Shown piece by piece: positions 22,621 to 32,053 of a stretch of DNA of 64,000 nt (positions are counted from its first letter, which is position 1; each line of letters starts with the position of its first letter). The position numbers and the translations under genes are program-made. Below the pieces are notes generated by a model that was not told where the DNA came from, made no database searches, and saw only the letters and a list, made by a program, of their open reading frames with translations. Source of the stretch: Bradyrhizobium barranii subsp. barranii (GTDB taxonomy: Bacteria; Pseudomonadota; Alphaproteobacteria; Rhizobiales; Xanthobacteraceae); contig NZ_CP086136.1 in NCBI RefSeq assembly GCF_017565645.3, forward strand, positions 434,001-498,000, given 5' to 3'.

Positions 22621-23862
22621 ATGACTGAAATTCGTGTGCCGACGCTCGGCGAATCCGTCACCGAGGCCACCATCGGCCGCTGGTTCAAGAAGGCCGGCGA
22701 TCCCGTCGCCGTCGACGAGCCCTTGGTGGAGCTCGAGACCGACAAGGTCACCATCGAGGTCCCGGCGCCGTCCGCGGGCACGCTGAGCGAGATCGTCGCT
22801 GCCGATGGCGCAACCGTTGCGGTCGGTGCGCTGCTCGGCCAGATCACCGACGGTGCCGGCGCTGCGAAGCCCGCCGCTGCTCCCGCGAAGCCCGCCGCCG
22901 CTGCTGCTCCGGCCGCCGTGGCTGCTGCGCCGGCTCCGGCCGCGAAGGCGCCGCCGGCCGATGCCCCGCTCGCCCCGTCCGTGCGAAAGCTCTCGGTCGA
23001 GACCGGCATCGACGCCTCGACCGTTCCGGGCTCCGGCAAGGATGGCCGCGTCACCAAGGGCGACATGCTCGCCGCGATCGAGCGTGCGGCCTCGGCGCCG
23101 ACCCCGGTCAACCAGCCCGCCGCCGCCGTCCAGGTCCGCGCGCCGTCGCCGGCCGATGACGCCGCCCGCGAAGAGCGCGTCAAGATGACCCGCCTGCGCC
23201 AGACCATCGCGCGCCGTCTCAAGGACGTGCAGAACACCGCGGCCATGCTGACGACCTTCAACGAGGTCGACATGACCAACGTGATGGCGCTGCGTGCCCA
23301 CTACAAGGATGCGTTCGAGAAGAAGCACGGTTCGAAGCTCGGCTTCATGGGCTTCTTCACCAAGGCCGTCGTGCAGGCGCTGAAGGACATCCCGGCCGTC
23401 AACGCCGAGATCGACGGCACCGATCTGATCTACAAGAACTATTACCACATCGGCGTCGCCGTCGGCACCGACAAGGGTCTGGTCGTGCCGGTCGTGCGCG
23501 ACTGCGACAACAAGTCGATCGCCGACATCGAGAAGGGCATCGCCGATTTCGGTCGCCGCGCCCGTGACGGCCAGCTCAAGATCGACGAGATGCAGGGCGG
23601 CACCTTCACCATCACCAATGGCGGCATCTACGGCTCGTTGATGTCGACCCCGATCCTGAACGCGCCGCAGTCCGGCATCCTCGGCATGCACAAGATCCAG
23701 GAGCGGCCGATGGTCGTCGCCGGCAAGATCGAGGTCCGCCCGATGATGTACCTGGCACTGTCCTACGATCACCGCGTCATCGACGGCAAGGAAGCCGTCA
23801 CCTTCCTGGTCCGCGTCAAGGAGAGCCTGGAAGATCCGGCGCGCCTGGTGCTCGATCTCTAA
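22621..23862 (+). CDS. sucB: 2-oxoglutarate dehydrogenase E2 (dihydrolipoyl succinyltransferase)
   Basis: The E2 core of the 2-oxoglutarate dehydrogenase complex, 413 residues. An N-terminal lipoyl domain has the lipoylated Lys42 in [12 protein letters not shown] long Ala/Pro-rich swinging linker follows at about residues 80-125, then the E3-binding domain ([33 protein letters not shown]), and the catalytic domain with His384 and Asp388 in [13 protein letters not shown] single lipoyl domain is normal for this enzyme. It starts with an ATG preceded by AAGGAAAAG. Confidence 0.98.
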   Translation: MTEIRVPTLGESVTEATIGRWFKKAGDPVAVDEPLVELETDKVTIEVPAPSAGTLSEIVAADGATVAVGALLGQITDGAGAAKPAAAPAKPAAAAAPAAVAAAPAPAAKAPPADAPLAPSVRKLSVETGIDASTVPGSGKDGRVTKGDMLAAIERAASAPTPVNQPAAAVQVRAPSPADDAAREERVKMTRLRQTIARRLKDVQNTAAMLTTFNEVDMTNVMALRAHYKDAFEKKHGSKLGFMGFFTKAVVQALKDIPAVNAEIDGTDLIYKNYYHIGVAVGTDKGLVVPVVRDCDNKSIADIEKGIADFGRRARDGQLKIDEMQGGTFTITNGGIYGSLMSTPILNAPQSGILGMHKIQERPMVVAGKIEVRPMMYLALSYDHRVIDGKEAVTFLVRVKESLEDPARLVLDL

Positions 23863-23874
23863 GGGGAGGGGATT

Positions 23875-24096
23875 GTGGAAGAGCCGTCGCTTCTTCTTTC
23901 CCTTCTGCCATTCCTGCTGACCACCCTTACTTTCTTCTTTGCGATTCCCATCAGTCGCAGGAAGGGTAAGGGGGTCGGCTTCGCGGCCTGGTGCCTGATT
24001 CCGTTTCTCACGCCCTTCATTCTGTTCCATTTGGTCAGCCTGACGGATAAGTCCGTACTGGATCGGTTGGCAGCTCTTGAGGGCAAGACGTCGTAG
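23875..24096 (+). CDS. Small membrane protein downstream of sucB
   Basis: A 73-residue protein starting at the GTG at 23875, with GGGGAGGG directly upstream at a proper distance and only 12 bases after the sucB stop. Two hydrophobic stretches (LLLSLLPFLLTTLTFFFAIPI and AAWCLIPFLTPFILFHLVSL) are joined by a basic loop SRRKGKGVG, suggesting a two-helix inner-membrane hairpin. The strong ribosome-binding site and membrane pattern support a real gene. No family was recognised and no function can be given. Confidence 0.65.
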   Translation: MEEPSLLLSLLPFLLTTLTFFFAIPISRRKGKGVGFAAWCLIPFLTPFILFHLVSLTDKSVLDRLAALEGKTS

Positions 24097-24121
24097 TGCG
24101 CTCGAACTCGTGGGGATTGAT

Positions 24122-24871
24122 GTGACCGATAAAGTCGTTGTCATCACCGGCGGCAGCCGCGGCATCGGGCGGGCGACCGCGATTGCGGCGGCCGCGCGCG
24201 GCTTCCGTGTCGTCGTCGGCTACGCCAGCAACAAAACGGCCGCTGACGAGGTGGTTGCCCAGATCGCCGCCAGCAACGGCAAGGGCATCGCCGTGAAATG
24301 CGACGTCGCCGAGGAAAGCGACATCATCGAGCTGTTCAAGGCTGCCGACAAGTTCGGCACGCTCGGTGCACTCGTCAACAATGGCGGCATCGTCGGCCAG
24401 AGCGGCGTGCGCGTCGACGAGATGTCGGCCGAGCGCATCCGGCGCGTGATGGCGGTCAACGTCACCGGCTCCATCCTCTGCGCGCGCGAAGCGGTGAAGC
24501 GGATGTCGACCAGGCACGGCGGCCAGGGCGGCGTCATCGTCAATCTGTCATCGGTCGCTGCCAGACTTGGTGCGCCGAATACCTATGTCGACTATGCCGC
24601 GTCCAAGGGCGCGATCGATTCCTTCACCGTCGGTCTCGGCTATGAGGTCGCAGGCGAAGGCATTCGTGTCGCGGGCATCCGCCCCGGCCTGATCGACACC
24701 GAAATCCACGCCGCCGGCGGCGAGCCCGACCGCGCCCATCGTCTGGCCCATATGGTGCCGATGAAGCGCGTCGGCACCGCCGACGAAATCGCCAATGCCA
24801 TCGTCTGGCTGATGTCGGACGAAGCCTCCTACGTCACCTCGGCCATTCTCGATGTGTCCGGCGGACGCTGA
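24122..24871 (+). CDS. SDR family NAD(P)-dependent oxidoreductase
   Basis: A 249-residue classical short-chain dehydrogenase/reductase. The GTG start at 24122 has GGGGA upstream and gives the expected N-terminus VTDKVVVITGGSRGIG with the TGxxxGxG cofactor motif. Other motifs are NNGG, catalytic serine in NLSSVAARLG (Ser143/144) and Tyr158-xxx-Lys162 in YVDYAASKG. The C-terminus SYVTSAILDVSGGR is typical of FabG-like enzymes. A glucose/ribitol or 3-oxoacyl substrate cannot be chosen from sequence. It sits between sucB and lpd, so it may be co-transcribed with the 2-oxoglutarate dehydrogenase genes. Confidence 0.92.
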   Translation: MTDKVVVITGGSRGIGRATAIAAAARGFRVVVGYASNKTAADEVVAQIAASNGKGIAVKCDVAEESDIIELFKAADKFGTLGALVNNGGIVGQSGVRVDEMSAERIRRVMAVNVTGSILCAREAVKRMSTRHGGQGGVIVNLSSVAARLGAPNTYVDYAASKGAIDSFTVGLGYEVAGEGIRVAGIRPGLIDTEIHAAGGEPDRAHRLAHMVPMKRVGTADEIANAIVWLMSDEASYVTSAILDVSGGR

Positions 24872-24928
24872 CACGCCGCGCGGACGCTGACACATCCTCA
24901 TCACGCTAAACTCACGGGACTTTCTCTC

Positions 24929-26329
24929 ATGGCTACCTACGATCTCGTCGTCATCGGCACCGGACCGGGCGGTTATGTCTGCGCGGTGCGCGCAGCCCAG
25001 CTCGGCATGAAGGTCGCCGTGGTCGAAAAGAACGCCACGCTCGGCGGCACCTGCCTGAATGTCGGCTGCATGCCGTCCAAGGCGCTGCTGCACGCGTCCG
25101 AAATGTTCGAGGAAGCCGGCCACTCCTTCGCCAAGATGGGTGTTTCCGTCCCCGCGCCGAAGCTCGAGCTTCCGGCGATGATGAACTTCAAGCAGCAGGG
25201 CATCGACGGCAACGTCAAGGGCGTCGAATTCCTCATGAAGAAGAACAAGATCGACGTGCTCAAGGGCACCGGCAAGATTTTGGGCACCGGCAAGGTCGAA
25301 GTCTCCGCCGACGGCAAGTCGCAAGTGGTCGAGACGAAGAGCATCGTGATTGCGACCGGCTCCGACATCGCGCGCCTCAAGGGCATCGAGATCGACGAGA
25401 AGCGCATCGTGTCGTCCACCGGCGCGCTGTCGCTGGACAAGGTCCCCGGCAAGCTCCTCATCGTCGGCGCCGGCGTGATCGGCCTCGAGCTCGGCTCGGT
25501 GTGGAAGCGGCTCGGCGCTGAAGTCGTCGTCGTCGAATTCCTCGACCGCATCCTGCCCGGCATGGATGGCGAGATCGCCAAGCAATTCCAGCGCATCCTG
25601 GAGAAGCAGGGTTTTGCATTCAAGCTCGGCGCCAAGGTCACGGCCGTCGACACCTCCGGCAAGTCGCTGAAGGCAACCATCGAGCCCGCAGCCGGCGGCG
25701 CCGCGGAGACACTGGAAGCCGACGTCGTTCTCGTCTGCATCGGCCGCGTGCCGTACACGGATGGGCTCGGCCTGAAGGAAGCTGGCGTGGTGCTGGACAA
25801 TCGCGGCCGTGTGCAGATCGATCCGCATTTCGCCACCAGCGTGAAGGGCGTCTATGCCATCGGCGACGTCGTCGCGGGCCCGATGCTCGCGCACAAGGCC
25901 GAGGATGAGGGCGTAGCCGTTGCGGAGATCATCGCAGGGCAGGCCGGCCACGTGAACTACGACGTTATCCCAGGCGTCGTGTATACCACGCCGGAAGTAT
26001 CCTCCGTCGGCAAGACCGAGGAGGAGCTGAAGCAGGCGGGGCAGGCGTATACGGTCGGGAAGTTTCCCTTTACCGCCAACGGCCGCTCCAAGGTCAACCA
26101 GACCACCGACGGCTTCGTGAAGATTCTCGCAGATGCGAAGACTGATCGCGTGCTCGGCGTGCACATTATCGGCCGTGAAGCCGGCGAAATGATCCATGAA
26201 GCCTGCGTTCTCATGGAGTTTGGCGGCAGCGCGGAAGATCTTGCCCGCACCTGCCACGCGCATCCGACCCGTTCAGAGGCCATCAAGGAAGCCGCGCTTG
26301 CGGTGGGCAAGCGGGCCATCCATATGTAG
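24929..26329 (+). CDS. lpd: Dihydrolipoyl dehydrogenase (E3)
   Basis: The flavoprotein E3 subunit that reoxidises lipoyl groups, 466 residues. The FAD motif is [14 protein letters not shown], the redox disulfide is Cys42/Cys47 in [13 protein letters not shown], the NAD site is [15 protein letters not shown], and the active-site His445 and Glu450 lie in [10 protein letters not shown]. Its place after sucAB indicates service to 2-oxoglutarate dehydrogenase; it may also serve other complexes. The E3 start is an ordinary ATG. Confidence 0.98.
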   Translation: MATYDLVVIGTGPGGYVCAVRAAQLGMKVAVVEKNATLGGTCLNVGCMPSKALLHASEMFEEAGHSFAKMGVSVPAPKLELPAMMNFKQQGIDGNVKGVEFLMKKNKIDVLKGTGKILGTGKVEVSADGKSQVVETKSIVIATGSDIARLKGIEIDEKRIVSSTGALSLDKVPGKLLIVGAGVIGLELGSVWKRLGAEVVVVEFLDRILPGMDGEIAKQFQRILEKQGFAFKLGAKVTAVDTSGKSLKATIEPAAGGAAETLEADVVLVCIGRVPYTDGLGLKEAGVVLDNRGRVQIDPHFATSVKGVYAIGDVVAGPMLAHKAEDEGVAVAEIIAGQAGHVNYDVIPGVVYTTPEVSSVGKTEEELKQAGQAYTVGKFPFTANGRSKVNQTTDGFVKILADAKTDRVLGVHIIGREAGEMIHEACVLMEFGGSAEDLARTCHAHPTRSEAIKEAALAVGKRAIHM

Positions 26330-26364
26330 GCGACGCGCCTAGCGTCGAATCGGGCGGGAAAGAC

Positions 26365-26895
26365 ATGCTGCGCCGCCTACTTCAACCGGTCTGGGTCCTG
26401 CTGGCGATCATCTTCCTGATCGAAGCCTGGCTGTGGGACCATCTCGAGCCGATCGTCGCGCGGGTTGTCGCAGCCATCCCGCTCGCACGCTTCAAGCAAT
26501 GGCTGACCGAGCGCGTCGATGCGCTGCCGCCGGCCATGACGCTGATCGTGTTCGCGGTGCCGATCATCCCGCTGTTTCCGCTCAAGCTGATCGGCCTGTA
26601 TCTGCTCACGCATGAATACTGGTTGACCGGCGTATCCACGTTTCTGTTCGCAAAGCTGCTCGGCGTCGGCGTCACCGCCTTCGTGTTCGACGTGACGCGC
26701 GACAAGCTGATGGAGATGCGCTGGTTCGAGCGGCTCTACGATCTCGTGATGAAGCTGCGCGCCAAGGCCGCCGAGCTGGTCGACCCGATCAAGCAGCGCA
26801 TCCGCGAGCTGATCGCCGGCAACGGCGAAGGCTGGTCCTCCCGCACGCTGCGTTTGATCCAGCGCTTTCGCAAGAGCGTGCACCAGGCGCGGTGA
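26365..26895 (+). CDS. Conserved membrane protein of unknown function downstream of lpd
   Basis: A 176-residue protein starting 35 bases after lpd. The N-terminal helix LQPVWVLLAIIFLIEAWLW is followed by two further hydrophobic segments (MTLIVFAVPIIPLFPLKLIGLYLL and LTGVSTFLFAKLLGVGVTAFVF). The C-terminal 70 residues are basic and probably helical and cytoplasmic (LVMKLRAKAAELVDPIKQRIREL). No named family was recognised. It is likely a read-through partner of lpd; no function is suggested by motifs. Confidence 0.8.
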   Translation: MLRRLLQPVWVLLAIIFLIEAWLWDHLEPIVARVVAAIPLARFKQWLTERVDALPPAMTLIVFAVPIIPLFPLKLIGLYLLTHEYWLTGVSTFLFAKLLGVGVTAFVFDVTRDKLMEMRWFERLYDLVMKLRAKAAELVDPIKQRIRELIAGNGEGWSSRTLRLIQRFRKSVHQAR

Positions 26896-26936
26896 TCTGC
26901 CTGCTATAAACTCACTGTCATTGCCACACACTCGGT

Positions 26937-27107
26937 GTCATCGCCCGGCTTGACCGGGCGATCCAGTATTCCAGAGACGTCAATCGAATACGGAGGAGCC
27001 GCGGCGTACTGGATGCCCCGGTCCCGGCTCCGCCAAGGCTACGCCGGGCCACAAGCTCGCCCGGCCGCCGAAGCTTCAGCGAAGGCGGCAAGCCGGGGCA
27101 TGACAGC
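26937..27107. repeat. Intergenic palindromic repeat, family C (long copy)
   Basis: Starts GTCATCGCCCGGCTTGACCG, contains GATCCAGTATTCC and GTACTGGATGCC, and ends CCGGGGCATGACAG. An extra inserted segment (CCGGCTCCGCCAAGGCTACGC) makes it longer than the copies at 7926 and 22459. It lies between convergent genes. Confidence 0.7.
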
Positions 27108-27145
27108 GTCGATGTTGTTGGCCTTATGCGCCCCGCATCAGCCCC

Positions 27146-27736
27146 TCAATGCAAATGCACCAGATGCGGCCACCACAGGCCGAGCGCGGTCATGAGGAGG
27201 CCGGCCAGGGTCAGGACGCCGGCGACATAGGCGAGCGCGATCATGCCGGTGATGATGGTGGCCGAAGCCAGCACGATGCCGATCTGGAAGGCGGCGGAGG
27301 CCAGCTCGAAGTGATGATATTTCGCGGTCGCCTCGTCGCGCTCGTGCTCGGCGTGCTTGGCCTTCTCGGCGAGCTGCTCGGTGCCTTCGCCGGTCTCGGG
27401 CTCGGAGCGGTAGCGCTGCGCGGTCTTGGTCCAGTCGTCGACCTGCTTCTGCACCGTCGCCTTCAGGGCGTCGTCGGTGGTGGCGGCCAGCGTGAGCTTG
27501 CCCTGCTCGGACGCGGTCAGCACCACGGTGCGGCGGATGGTCTTGGCCTGGAAGAACGCCCAGAGATTGGCGGACTCGACGTTCTTGCTGATCGATTCAG
27601 TCTGGGCGCCCTTACCGAGCGTCTCGGAGATCGCCAGGAACAGCGCCAGCACGGCGATCAGAAGAGCGATCTTCTTGTTCGATCCGGACGCGTGCTCGGC
27701 GTGTTCGGCATGCTCCATGCTTTCGTGTGCGCTCAT
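27146..27736 (-). CDS. DUF4337 family membrane protein
   Basis: A 196-residue protein from the ATG at 27734-27736. The N-terminus is histidine-rich and acidic (HESMEHAEHAEHASG), followed by one membrane helix (KIALLIAVLALFLAISETLG). A predicted soluble helical region contains NLWAFFQAKTIRRTVVLTA, and two C-terminal membrane helices follow. This matches the DUF4337 family, whose function is unknown. Codons upstream of this ATG are arginine-rich and less likely. The gene is convergent with the lpd-linked membrane gene. Confidence 0.85.
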   Translation of the reverse strand: MSAHESMEHAEHAEHASGSNKKIALLIAVLALFLAISETLGKGAQTESISKNVESANLWAFFQAKTIRRTVVLTASEQGKLTLAATTDDALKATVQKQVDDWTKTAQRYRSEPETGEGTEQLAEKAKHAEHERDEATAKYHHFELASAAFQIGIVLASATIITGMIALAYVAGVLTLAGLLMTALGLWWPHLVHLH

Positions 27737-27824
27737 GATTCCCTCCAGTCGCGGTTCCCCACGATTGACCGAACCGCGTGCGCCGCGCAAGAGGCACGCG
27801 GGCTATGACAGCTTCATGTCAGCT

Positions 27825-28790
27825 TCACCGCCGCGGATGGGCGCTCGCATAGACTTCGAGCAGCCGCTCCGAATCGATACCGGTGTAGATCTGCGTGGTC
27901 GAGAGCGAGGAATGGCCGAGCAATTCCTGGATTGCGCGCAAATCCCCGCCACGCGAGAGCAGATGCGTGGCGAAGGAGTGTCGCAGCGCATGCGGCGTCG
28001 CGCTGTCGGGCAGGCCGAGCGCGCCGCGCAGCCGCTCCATCGCCAGCTGGATGATGCGCGGGCTGAGCGGACCGCCGCGCGCGCCGAGGAAGATCGGGCC
28101 TTCCGCCGGCAGCGGATAGGGGCACATCGCAACGTATTCCTGCACGAGCGCGAGCACGTTCTGTAGCACCGGCACCATGCGGGTCTTGTTGCCTTTGCCT
28201 GTCACAATCAGCACGTCGCCCTCGCCTGGACGCGGCACCTCGCGGCGCTTCAACCCCAACGCTTCGGAGATGCGCAGGCCCGAGCCATAGAGCAGCGCCA
28301 TCACCGCGGCATCGCGGGCCAGAACCCACGTCTCGCGTTCCTCGCCGGCGCGCTCGTCGGCATCGGCGAGACGTTTTGCGGATGCCATCGGTAGCGGCTT
28401 CGGCAAAGTCTTGGCCACCTTGGGCGCGCGGATAGCCGAGAGTGCGCCGACCTTGCCCTTGCCTTCGCGTTCGAGGAAACGGCCAAACGAGCGCAGGCCC
28501 GCGAGCGCGCGCATCAGCGAGCGGCCGGCGATGTCGTCGGCGCGGCGCATCGCCATGAAGGCGCGGATGTCGGTGGCTTCCAGCGCGGCAAAGCGCGCCA
28601 GCGTCACGCGCTCGCCCCAATGGGCGCAAAGGAAATCCAGGCATTGTCGCAGGTCGCGGCCATAGGCCTCCAGCGTCTTCGGCGACAGCCGCCGCTCGGC
28701 GCCGAGATGCGACAGCCAGCGCGTCATCTCCTGCGCGATCGAGGGATCGGCGCTGGCGAGCTCGATTGGGGGGGCGGCCGCTTTGCTCAT
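27825..28790 (-). CDS. xerC: Tyrosine recombinase XerC
   Basis: A 321-residue site-specific recombinase that resolves chromosome dimers at dif. It has an N-terminal SAM-like domain (LSHLGAERRLSPKTLEAYGRDL) and a catalytic domain with arginine in YGSGLRISEAL, His267 and Arg270 in HALRHSFATHLL, His293 in LLGHSSLSTTQIY, and the nucleophile Tyr302. It is divergent from priA, a stable Rhizobiales pairing, so it is the housekeeping XerC rather than an island integrase. The ATG at 28788-28790 is preferred. Confidence 0.93.
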   Translation of the reverse strand: MSKAAAPPIELASADPSIAQEMTRWLSHLGAERRLSPKTLEAYGRDLRQCLDFLCAHWGERVTLARFAALEATDIRAFMAMRRADDIAGRSLMRALAGLRSFGRFLEREGKGKVGALSAIRAPKVAKTLPKPLPMASAKRLADADERAGEERETWVLARDAAVMALLYGSGLRISEALGLKRREVPRPGEGDVLIVTGKGNKTRMVPVLQNVLALVQEYVAMCPYPLPAEGPIFLGARGGPLSPRIIQLAMERLRGALGLPDSATPHALRHSFATHLLSRGGDLRAIQELLGHSSLSTTQIYTGIDSERLLEVYASAHPRR

Positions 28791-28913
28791 GCGCTCTGGA
28801 CGTAATGATTCCACTCAGTATATCGCATCACACCCGTTTACTGTTCGCTAAGGCCGCCCCTGGGCGCTAGCCTCAAGGCCCCAAGGTTCCGATTCTCCCT
28901 CCAAAGACCATTG

Positions 28914-31124
28914 ATGGATCATTCGTCGCGCAGCACGACCGCCCCCGCCAACGCGACCCGCATGGTCGACGTGCTGGTGCCGGTAGCGCTCGACCAGACC
29001 TATTCCTACAAGGTGCCGCGCGGGATGGAGCTGAAGGCGGGCGATCTCGTCGGCGTGCCGCTCGGGCCCCGCGAGGTGCTGGCCGTGGTCTGGGCGGAGA
29101 ACGCCAATCCCGATCCGCGCCTGCACAACCGCCTCAAGGAGGTCAGCGAAAAGCTCGATCTTCCTCCGCTGAAGCCCGAGCTGCGCTCGGTCGTCGACTG
29201 GGTCGCCAATTACACTCTGAGCCCGCGCGGCATGGTGCTGCGGATGTGCCTGCGCATGGGCGAGAATCTCGGCCCGGAGCGGGTGCGCGCCGGTGTGCGC
29301 CTGGTCGGCGATCCGCCGCGACGGCTGACGCCGGCGCGGCAGCGCGTGATCGAGCTGCTGTCGGACCGGCTGCTGCACGGCAAGTCCGAAGCGGCGAAGG
29401 AAGCCGGCGTCTCGGCCGGCGTGATCGACGGCCTCGTCGACGAAGGCACGCTCACGGTCGAGCCGATGCCGCCGCCTCCGCCGCCGCCCGCGCCCGATCC
29501 GGAGTTCGGCCGCCCGGATTTTTCACCGCTCCAGCGCGCCGGGGTGGATGCAATGCGCGCGCTCGCCGCCAACGGCACCTTTCACGTTGCGCTGCTCGAC
29601 GGCGTCACCGGCTCGGGCAAAACCGAGGTCTATTTCGAGGCGATTGCGGAGACCGTCCGCCGCGGCAAGCAGACTCTGATCCTGATGCCGGAGATCGCGC
29701 TGACCGGCCAGTTCCTCGACCGCTTCGCGCAGCGCTTTGGCGTGCGTCCGATCGAATGGCACTCCGAGCTGACGCCGCGCACCCGCGCGCGCAATTGGGC
29801 GGCGATCTCCGAAGGCAGTGCGCCGGTCGTGGTCGGCGCGCGCTCGGCGCTGTTTCTGCCTTACGCCAATCTCGGCCTCATCGTGGTCGATGAAGAGCAC
29901 GACCAGGCCTACAAGCAGGACGAGGGCGTGCATTATCACGCCCGCGACATGGCGGTGGTCCGCGCGCATATCGCAAAGATCCCGATCGTGCTGGCCTCCG
30001 CCACGCCGTCGGTCGAATCCGAGGTCAATGCGCGCAAGAGCCGCTATCAGCGCATCGCGCTGCCCTCGCGCTTCGGCGGCCAGCACATGCCGCATATCGA
30101 GGCCATCGACATGCGCCGCGAGCCGCCGGCGCGCGGCCGCTTCATCTCGCCGCGGCTCGCTTCCGAGATCAGAAAAGCGATTGAAAAGCGCGAGCAGGCG
30201 CTGCTGTTCCTCAATCGCCGCGGCTATGCGCCGCTGACCCTGTGCCGTGCCTGCGGCCATCGCTTCGCCTGCACCATCTGCGATGCCTGGCTGGTCGATC
30301 ACCGCTTCCGCCAGCGGCTGGTCTGTCACCATTGCGGCTTCTCGATGCCGCGCCCGCAGACCTGCCCGCATTGCGCGGCCGAGGAATCGCTGGTCGCGGT
30401 CGGGCCGGGCGTCGAGCGCTTGCAGGAGGAGGCGGCCGCGCTGTTCCCCGAGGCGCGCACCATGGTGCTGTCGAGCGATCTCATCACCTCGATCGAGACG
30501 ATGCGCTCCGAGCTTACCGAGATCGCGGAGGGTCGCGTCGACATCATCATCGGCACGCAGCTCGTCGCCAAGGGCCACAACTTTCCGCGGCTCAATCTCG
30601 TCGGCGTGGTCGATGCGGATCTGGGCCTGTCCAACGGCGATCCGCGCGCGTCGGAACGCACCTGGCAGCTGCTCAACCAGGTGATCGGCCGTGCCGGGCG
30701 CGAGCAGGGCCGCGGCGTCGGCTATCTCCAGACCCACCAGCCCGATCATCCCGTGATGAAGGCGCTGATCGCCTGCGACCGCGAGGCCTTCTACGACAGC
30801 GAGATCGATCTGCGCGAGCGCACGCTCTATCCGCCGTTCGGCCGGCTCGCGAGCCTGATCATTTCGGCAGGCGACCGTCCGAGCGCCGAAGGTTTGGGCC
30901 GCCGCCTCGTTGCGCTCGCACCGCGCGACGAGCGCGTCGTGGTGCTGGGACCGGCGGAGGCCCCGCTCGCCGTGATCAAGGGCCGCTACCGTTTCCGCAT
31001 CCTGGTGAAATCGGCGCGCGGTTTCGATCTGTCGGACTATTTGCGCAACTGGCTGGCCGTCTGCCCGAAGCCGAAGGGCAATCAAAAGCTCGAAGTCGAC
31101 GTCGACCCGCAGAGCTTTTTGTAG
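28914..31124 (+). CDS. priA: Primosomal protein N' (replication restart helicase PriA)
   Basis: The DNA helicase that reloads the replisome at stalled forks, 736 residues. The N-terminal 3'-DNA binding domain starts VDVLVPVALDQTYSYKVPRG. The helicase part shows Walker A GVTGSGKTE (from about residue 230) and DEEH in VVDEEHDQAYKQDEG. The zinc region has paired CxxC motifs (CRACGHRFACTICD, CHHCGF, CPHCAA). A TTG just before the ATG is an alternative. A proline-rich PPPPPPAPDP linker precedes the helicase domain. Confidence 0.97.
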   Translation: MDHSSRSTTAPANATRMVDVLVPVALDQTYSYKVPRGMELKAGDLVGVPLGPREVLAVVWAENANPDPRLHNRLKEVSEKLDLPPLKPELRSVVDWVANYTLSPRGMVLRMCLRMGENLGPERVRAGVRLVGDPPRRLTPARQRVIELLSDRLLHGKSEAAKEAGVSAGVIDGLVDEGTLTVEPMPPPPPPPAPDPEFGRPDFSPLQRAGVDAMRALAANGTFHVALLDGVTGSGKTEVYFEAIAETVRRGKQTLILMPEIALTGQFLDRFAQRFGVRPIEWHSELTPRTRARNWAAISEGSAPVVVGARSALFLPYANLGLIVVDEEHDQAYKQDEGVHYHARDMAVVRAHIAKIPIVLASATPSVESEVNARKSRYQRIALPSRFGGQHMPHIEAIDMRREPPARGRFISPRLASEIRKAIEKREQALLFLNRRGYAPLTLCRACGHRFACTICDAWLVDHRFRQRLVCHHCGFSMPRPQTCPHCAAEESLVAVGPGVERLQEEAAALFPEARTMVLSSDLITSIETMRSELTEIAEGRVDIIIGTQLVAKGHNFPRLNLVGVVDADLGLSNGDPRASERTWQLLNQVIGRAGREQGRGVGYLQTHQPDHPVMKALIACDREAFYDSEIDLRERTLYPPFGRLASLIISAGDRPSAEGLGRRLVALAPRDERVVVLGPAEAPLAVIKGRYRFRILVKSARGFDLSDYLRNWLAVCPKPKGNQKLEVDVDPQSFL

Positions 31125-31131
31125 TTCCCCC

Positions 31132-31238
31132 GTTATTCCGGGGCACGCGAAGCGTGAACCCGGAATCCATTCATCCACCAACTCTACGGCCTGATGGATT
31201 CCGGGCTCGATGCTACGCATCGCCCCGGAATGACGGGG
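31132..31238. repeat. Intergenic palindromic repeat, family B
   Basis: Starts GTTATTCCGGGGCACGCGAA and ends ATCGCCCCGGAATGACGGGG, with AACCCGGAATCCATTC and TGATGGATTCCGGG inside. It is the same unit as 15325-15446 and lies just past priA, beside the rlpA terminator. Confidence 0.75.
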
Positions 31239-31240
31239 AA

Positions 31241-31276
31241 AACAAAAAGCCCGCCGTCCCCCAAGACGGCGGGCTT
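31241..31276 (-). terminator. Rho-independent terminator of rlpA
   Basis: On the minus strand AAGCCCGCCGTC and GACGGCGGGCTT form a 12-base perfect stem with a six-base loop, followed by TTTTTGTT. It is about 85 bases past the rlpA stop. The stem may also end priA transcripts from the other side. Confidence 0.85.
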
Positions 31277-31360
31277 GTTTCGCCCGAACTGGTCTCGCCG
31301 CTCACACGTCCGCGGACGATGGCGAGATTTGCGCTTTGTCGGTGAGGCGCTGGTGGCGCC

Positions 31361-31870
31361 TTAGGAGACGACTTCCGCGGTGACGCGGCCGACGCCGGCG
31401 CCGGTGAGGCCGATGGCGCGGGCAGCGCCCGTGGAGAGGTCGAGGACACGGCCGCGAATGAACGGGCCACGGTCATTGATGGTGACGATGACGCTCGAGC
31501 CGCCATGGGTGACGCGCAGCTTGGTGCCGAACGGCAGCGAACGGTGAGCCGCGGTCATGGCATTCTGGTTGAAGCGCTGGCCCGACGCAGTCCGGCTGCC
31601 GGACTCGTTGCCATAATAGGAGGCCATGCCGGAGAAGCTGCGGCCCGTGCCCGACGACGGCGTCATCGACGCGTTGGCGTTGCGCCAATCGGAGGTCGTG
31701 TTGGCATCGCTCTGGGCGTGGTGGCGGTGATGATGGTGAGAGTACCGGTGGTGATGCCGGGATTTGGCAGAAGCTTCGGTGGCGGTTCCACCGACGAGGA
31801 GAGTGGCGGCAACGAAAGCGATCGCCGTGCGCGGCCGGGGCACGGAGCCCAGCGTCTTCAAAGACAGCAT
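31361..31870 (-). CDS. rlpA: RlpA-family septal lytic transglycosylase with His-rich linker
   Basis: A 169-residue secreted double-psi beta-barrel protein. A signal peptide ends GTATEASA. A histidine-rich stretch (HHHRYSHHHHRHH) follows, then the RlpA barrel: GMASYYGNESGSRTASGQRFN, AHRSLPFGTKLRVTH and VTINDRGPFIRGRVLDLS, with the conserved acidic NDRGPF segment. RlpA cleaves denuded glycan at the septum in some bacteria. It lacks the SPOR domain of E. coli RlpA. Upstream lie an 18-base palindrome and a CtrA-type box. Confidence 0.9.
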   Translation of the reverse strand: MLSLKTLGSVPRPRTAIAFVAATLLVGGTATEASAKSRHHHRYSHHHHRHHAQSDANTTSDWRNANASMTPSSGTGRSFSGMASYYGNESGSRTASGQRFNQNAMTAAHRSLPFGTKLRVTHGGSSVIVTINDRGPFIRGRVLDLSTGAARAIGLTGAGVGRVTAEVVS

Positions 31871-31891
31871 TTAGTGGTCCCTAATCTAGTA

Positions 31892-31909
31892 TTGCCACAT
31901 ATGTGGCAA
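31892..31909. promoter_or_regulatory. Perfect 18-base palindrome upstream of rlpA
   Basis: TTGCCACATATGTGGCAA is perfectly self-complementary and lies 22-39 bases before the rlpA start codon. The position fits an operator overlapping the promoter or leader. The cognate regulator is not recognised. Confidence 0.55.
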
Positions 31910-32053
31910 GTGGAGCCCCCGTAAGTCTGTGAGCGGGATCGCGTTTCGATTCCTAATGAGGCGTGAATTGGGCAGTAAATCCATTCTGTGTCGTCATGAA
32001 ATATTCTGTGATTGGCATCAATGTTGCAGCCAATGTTCTGGGAATCTTTCGCT

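Noticed and set aside
27825..28790. xerC as integrase of the island
   Set aside because: It lies 30 kb from the tRNA, beside priA in a conserved housekeeping context, and matches XerC rather than a phage integrase.
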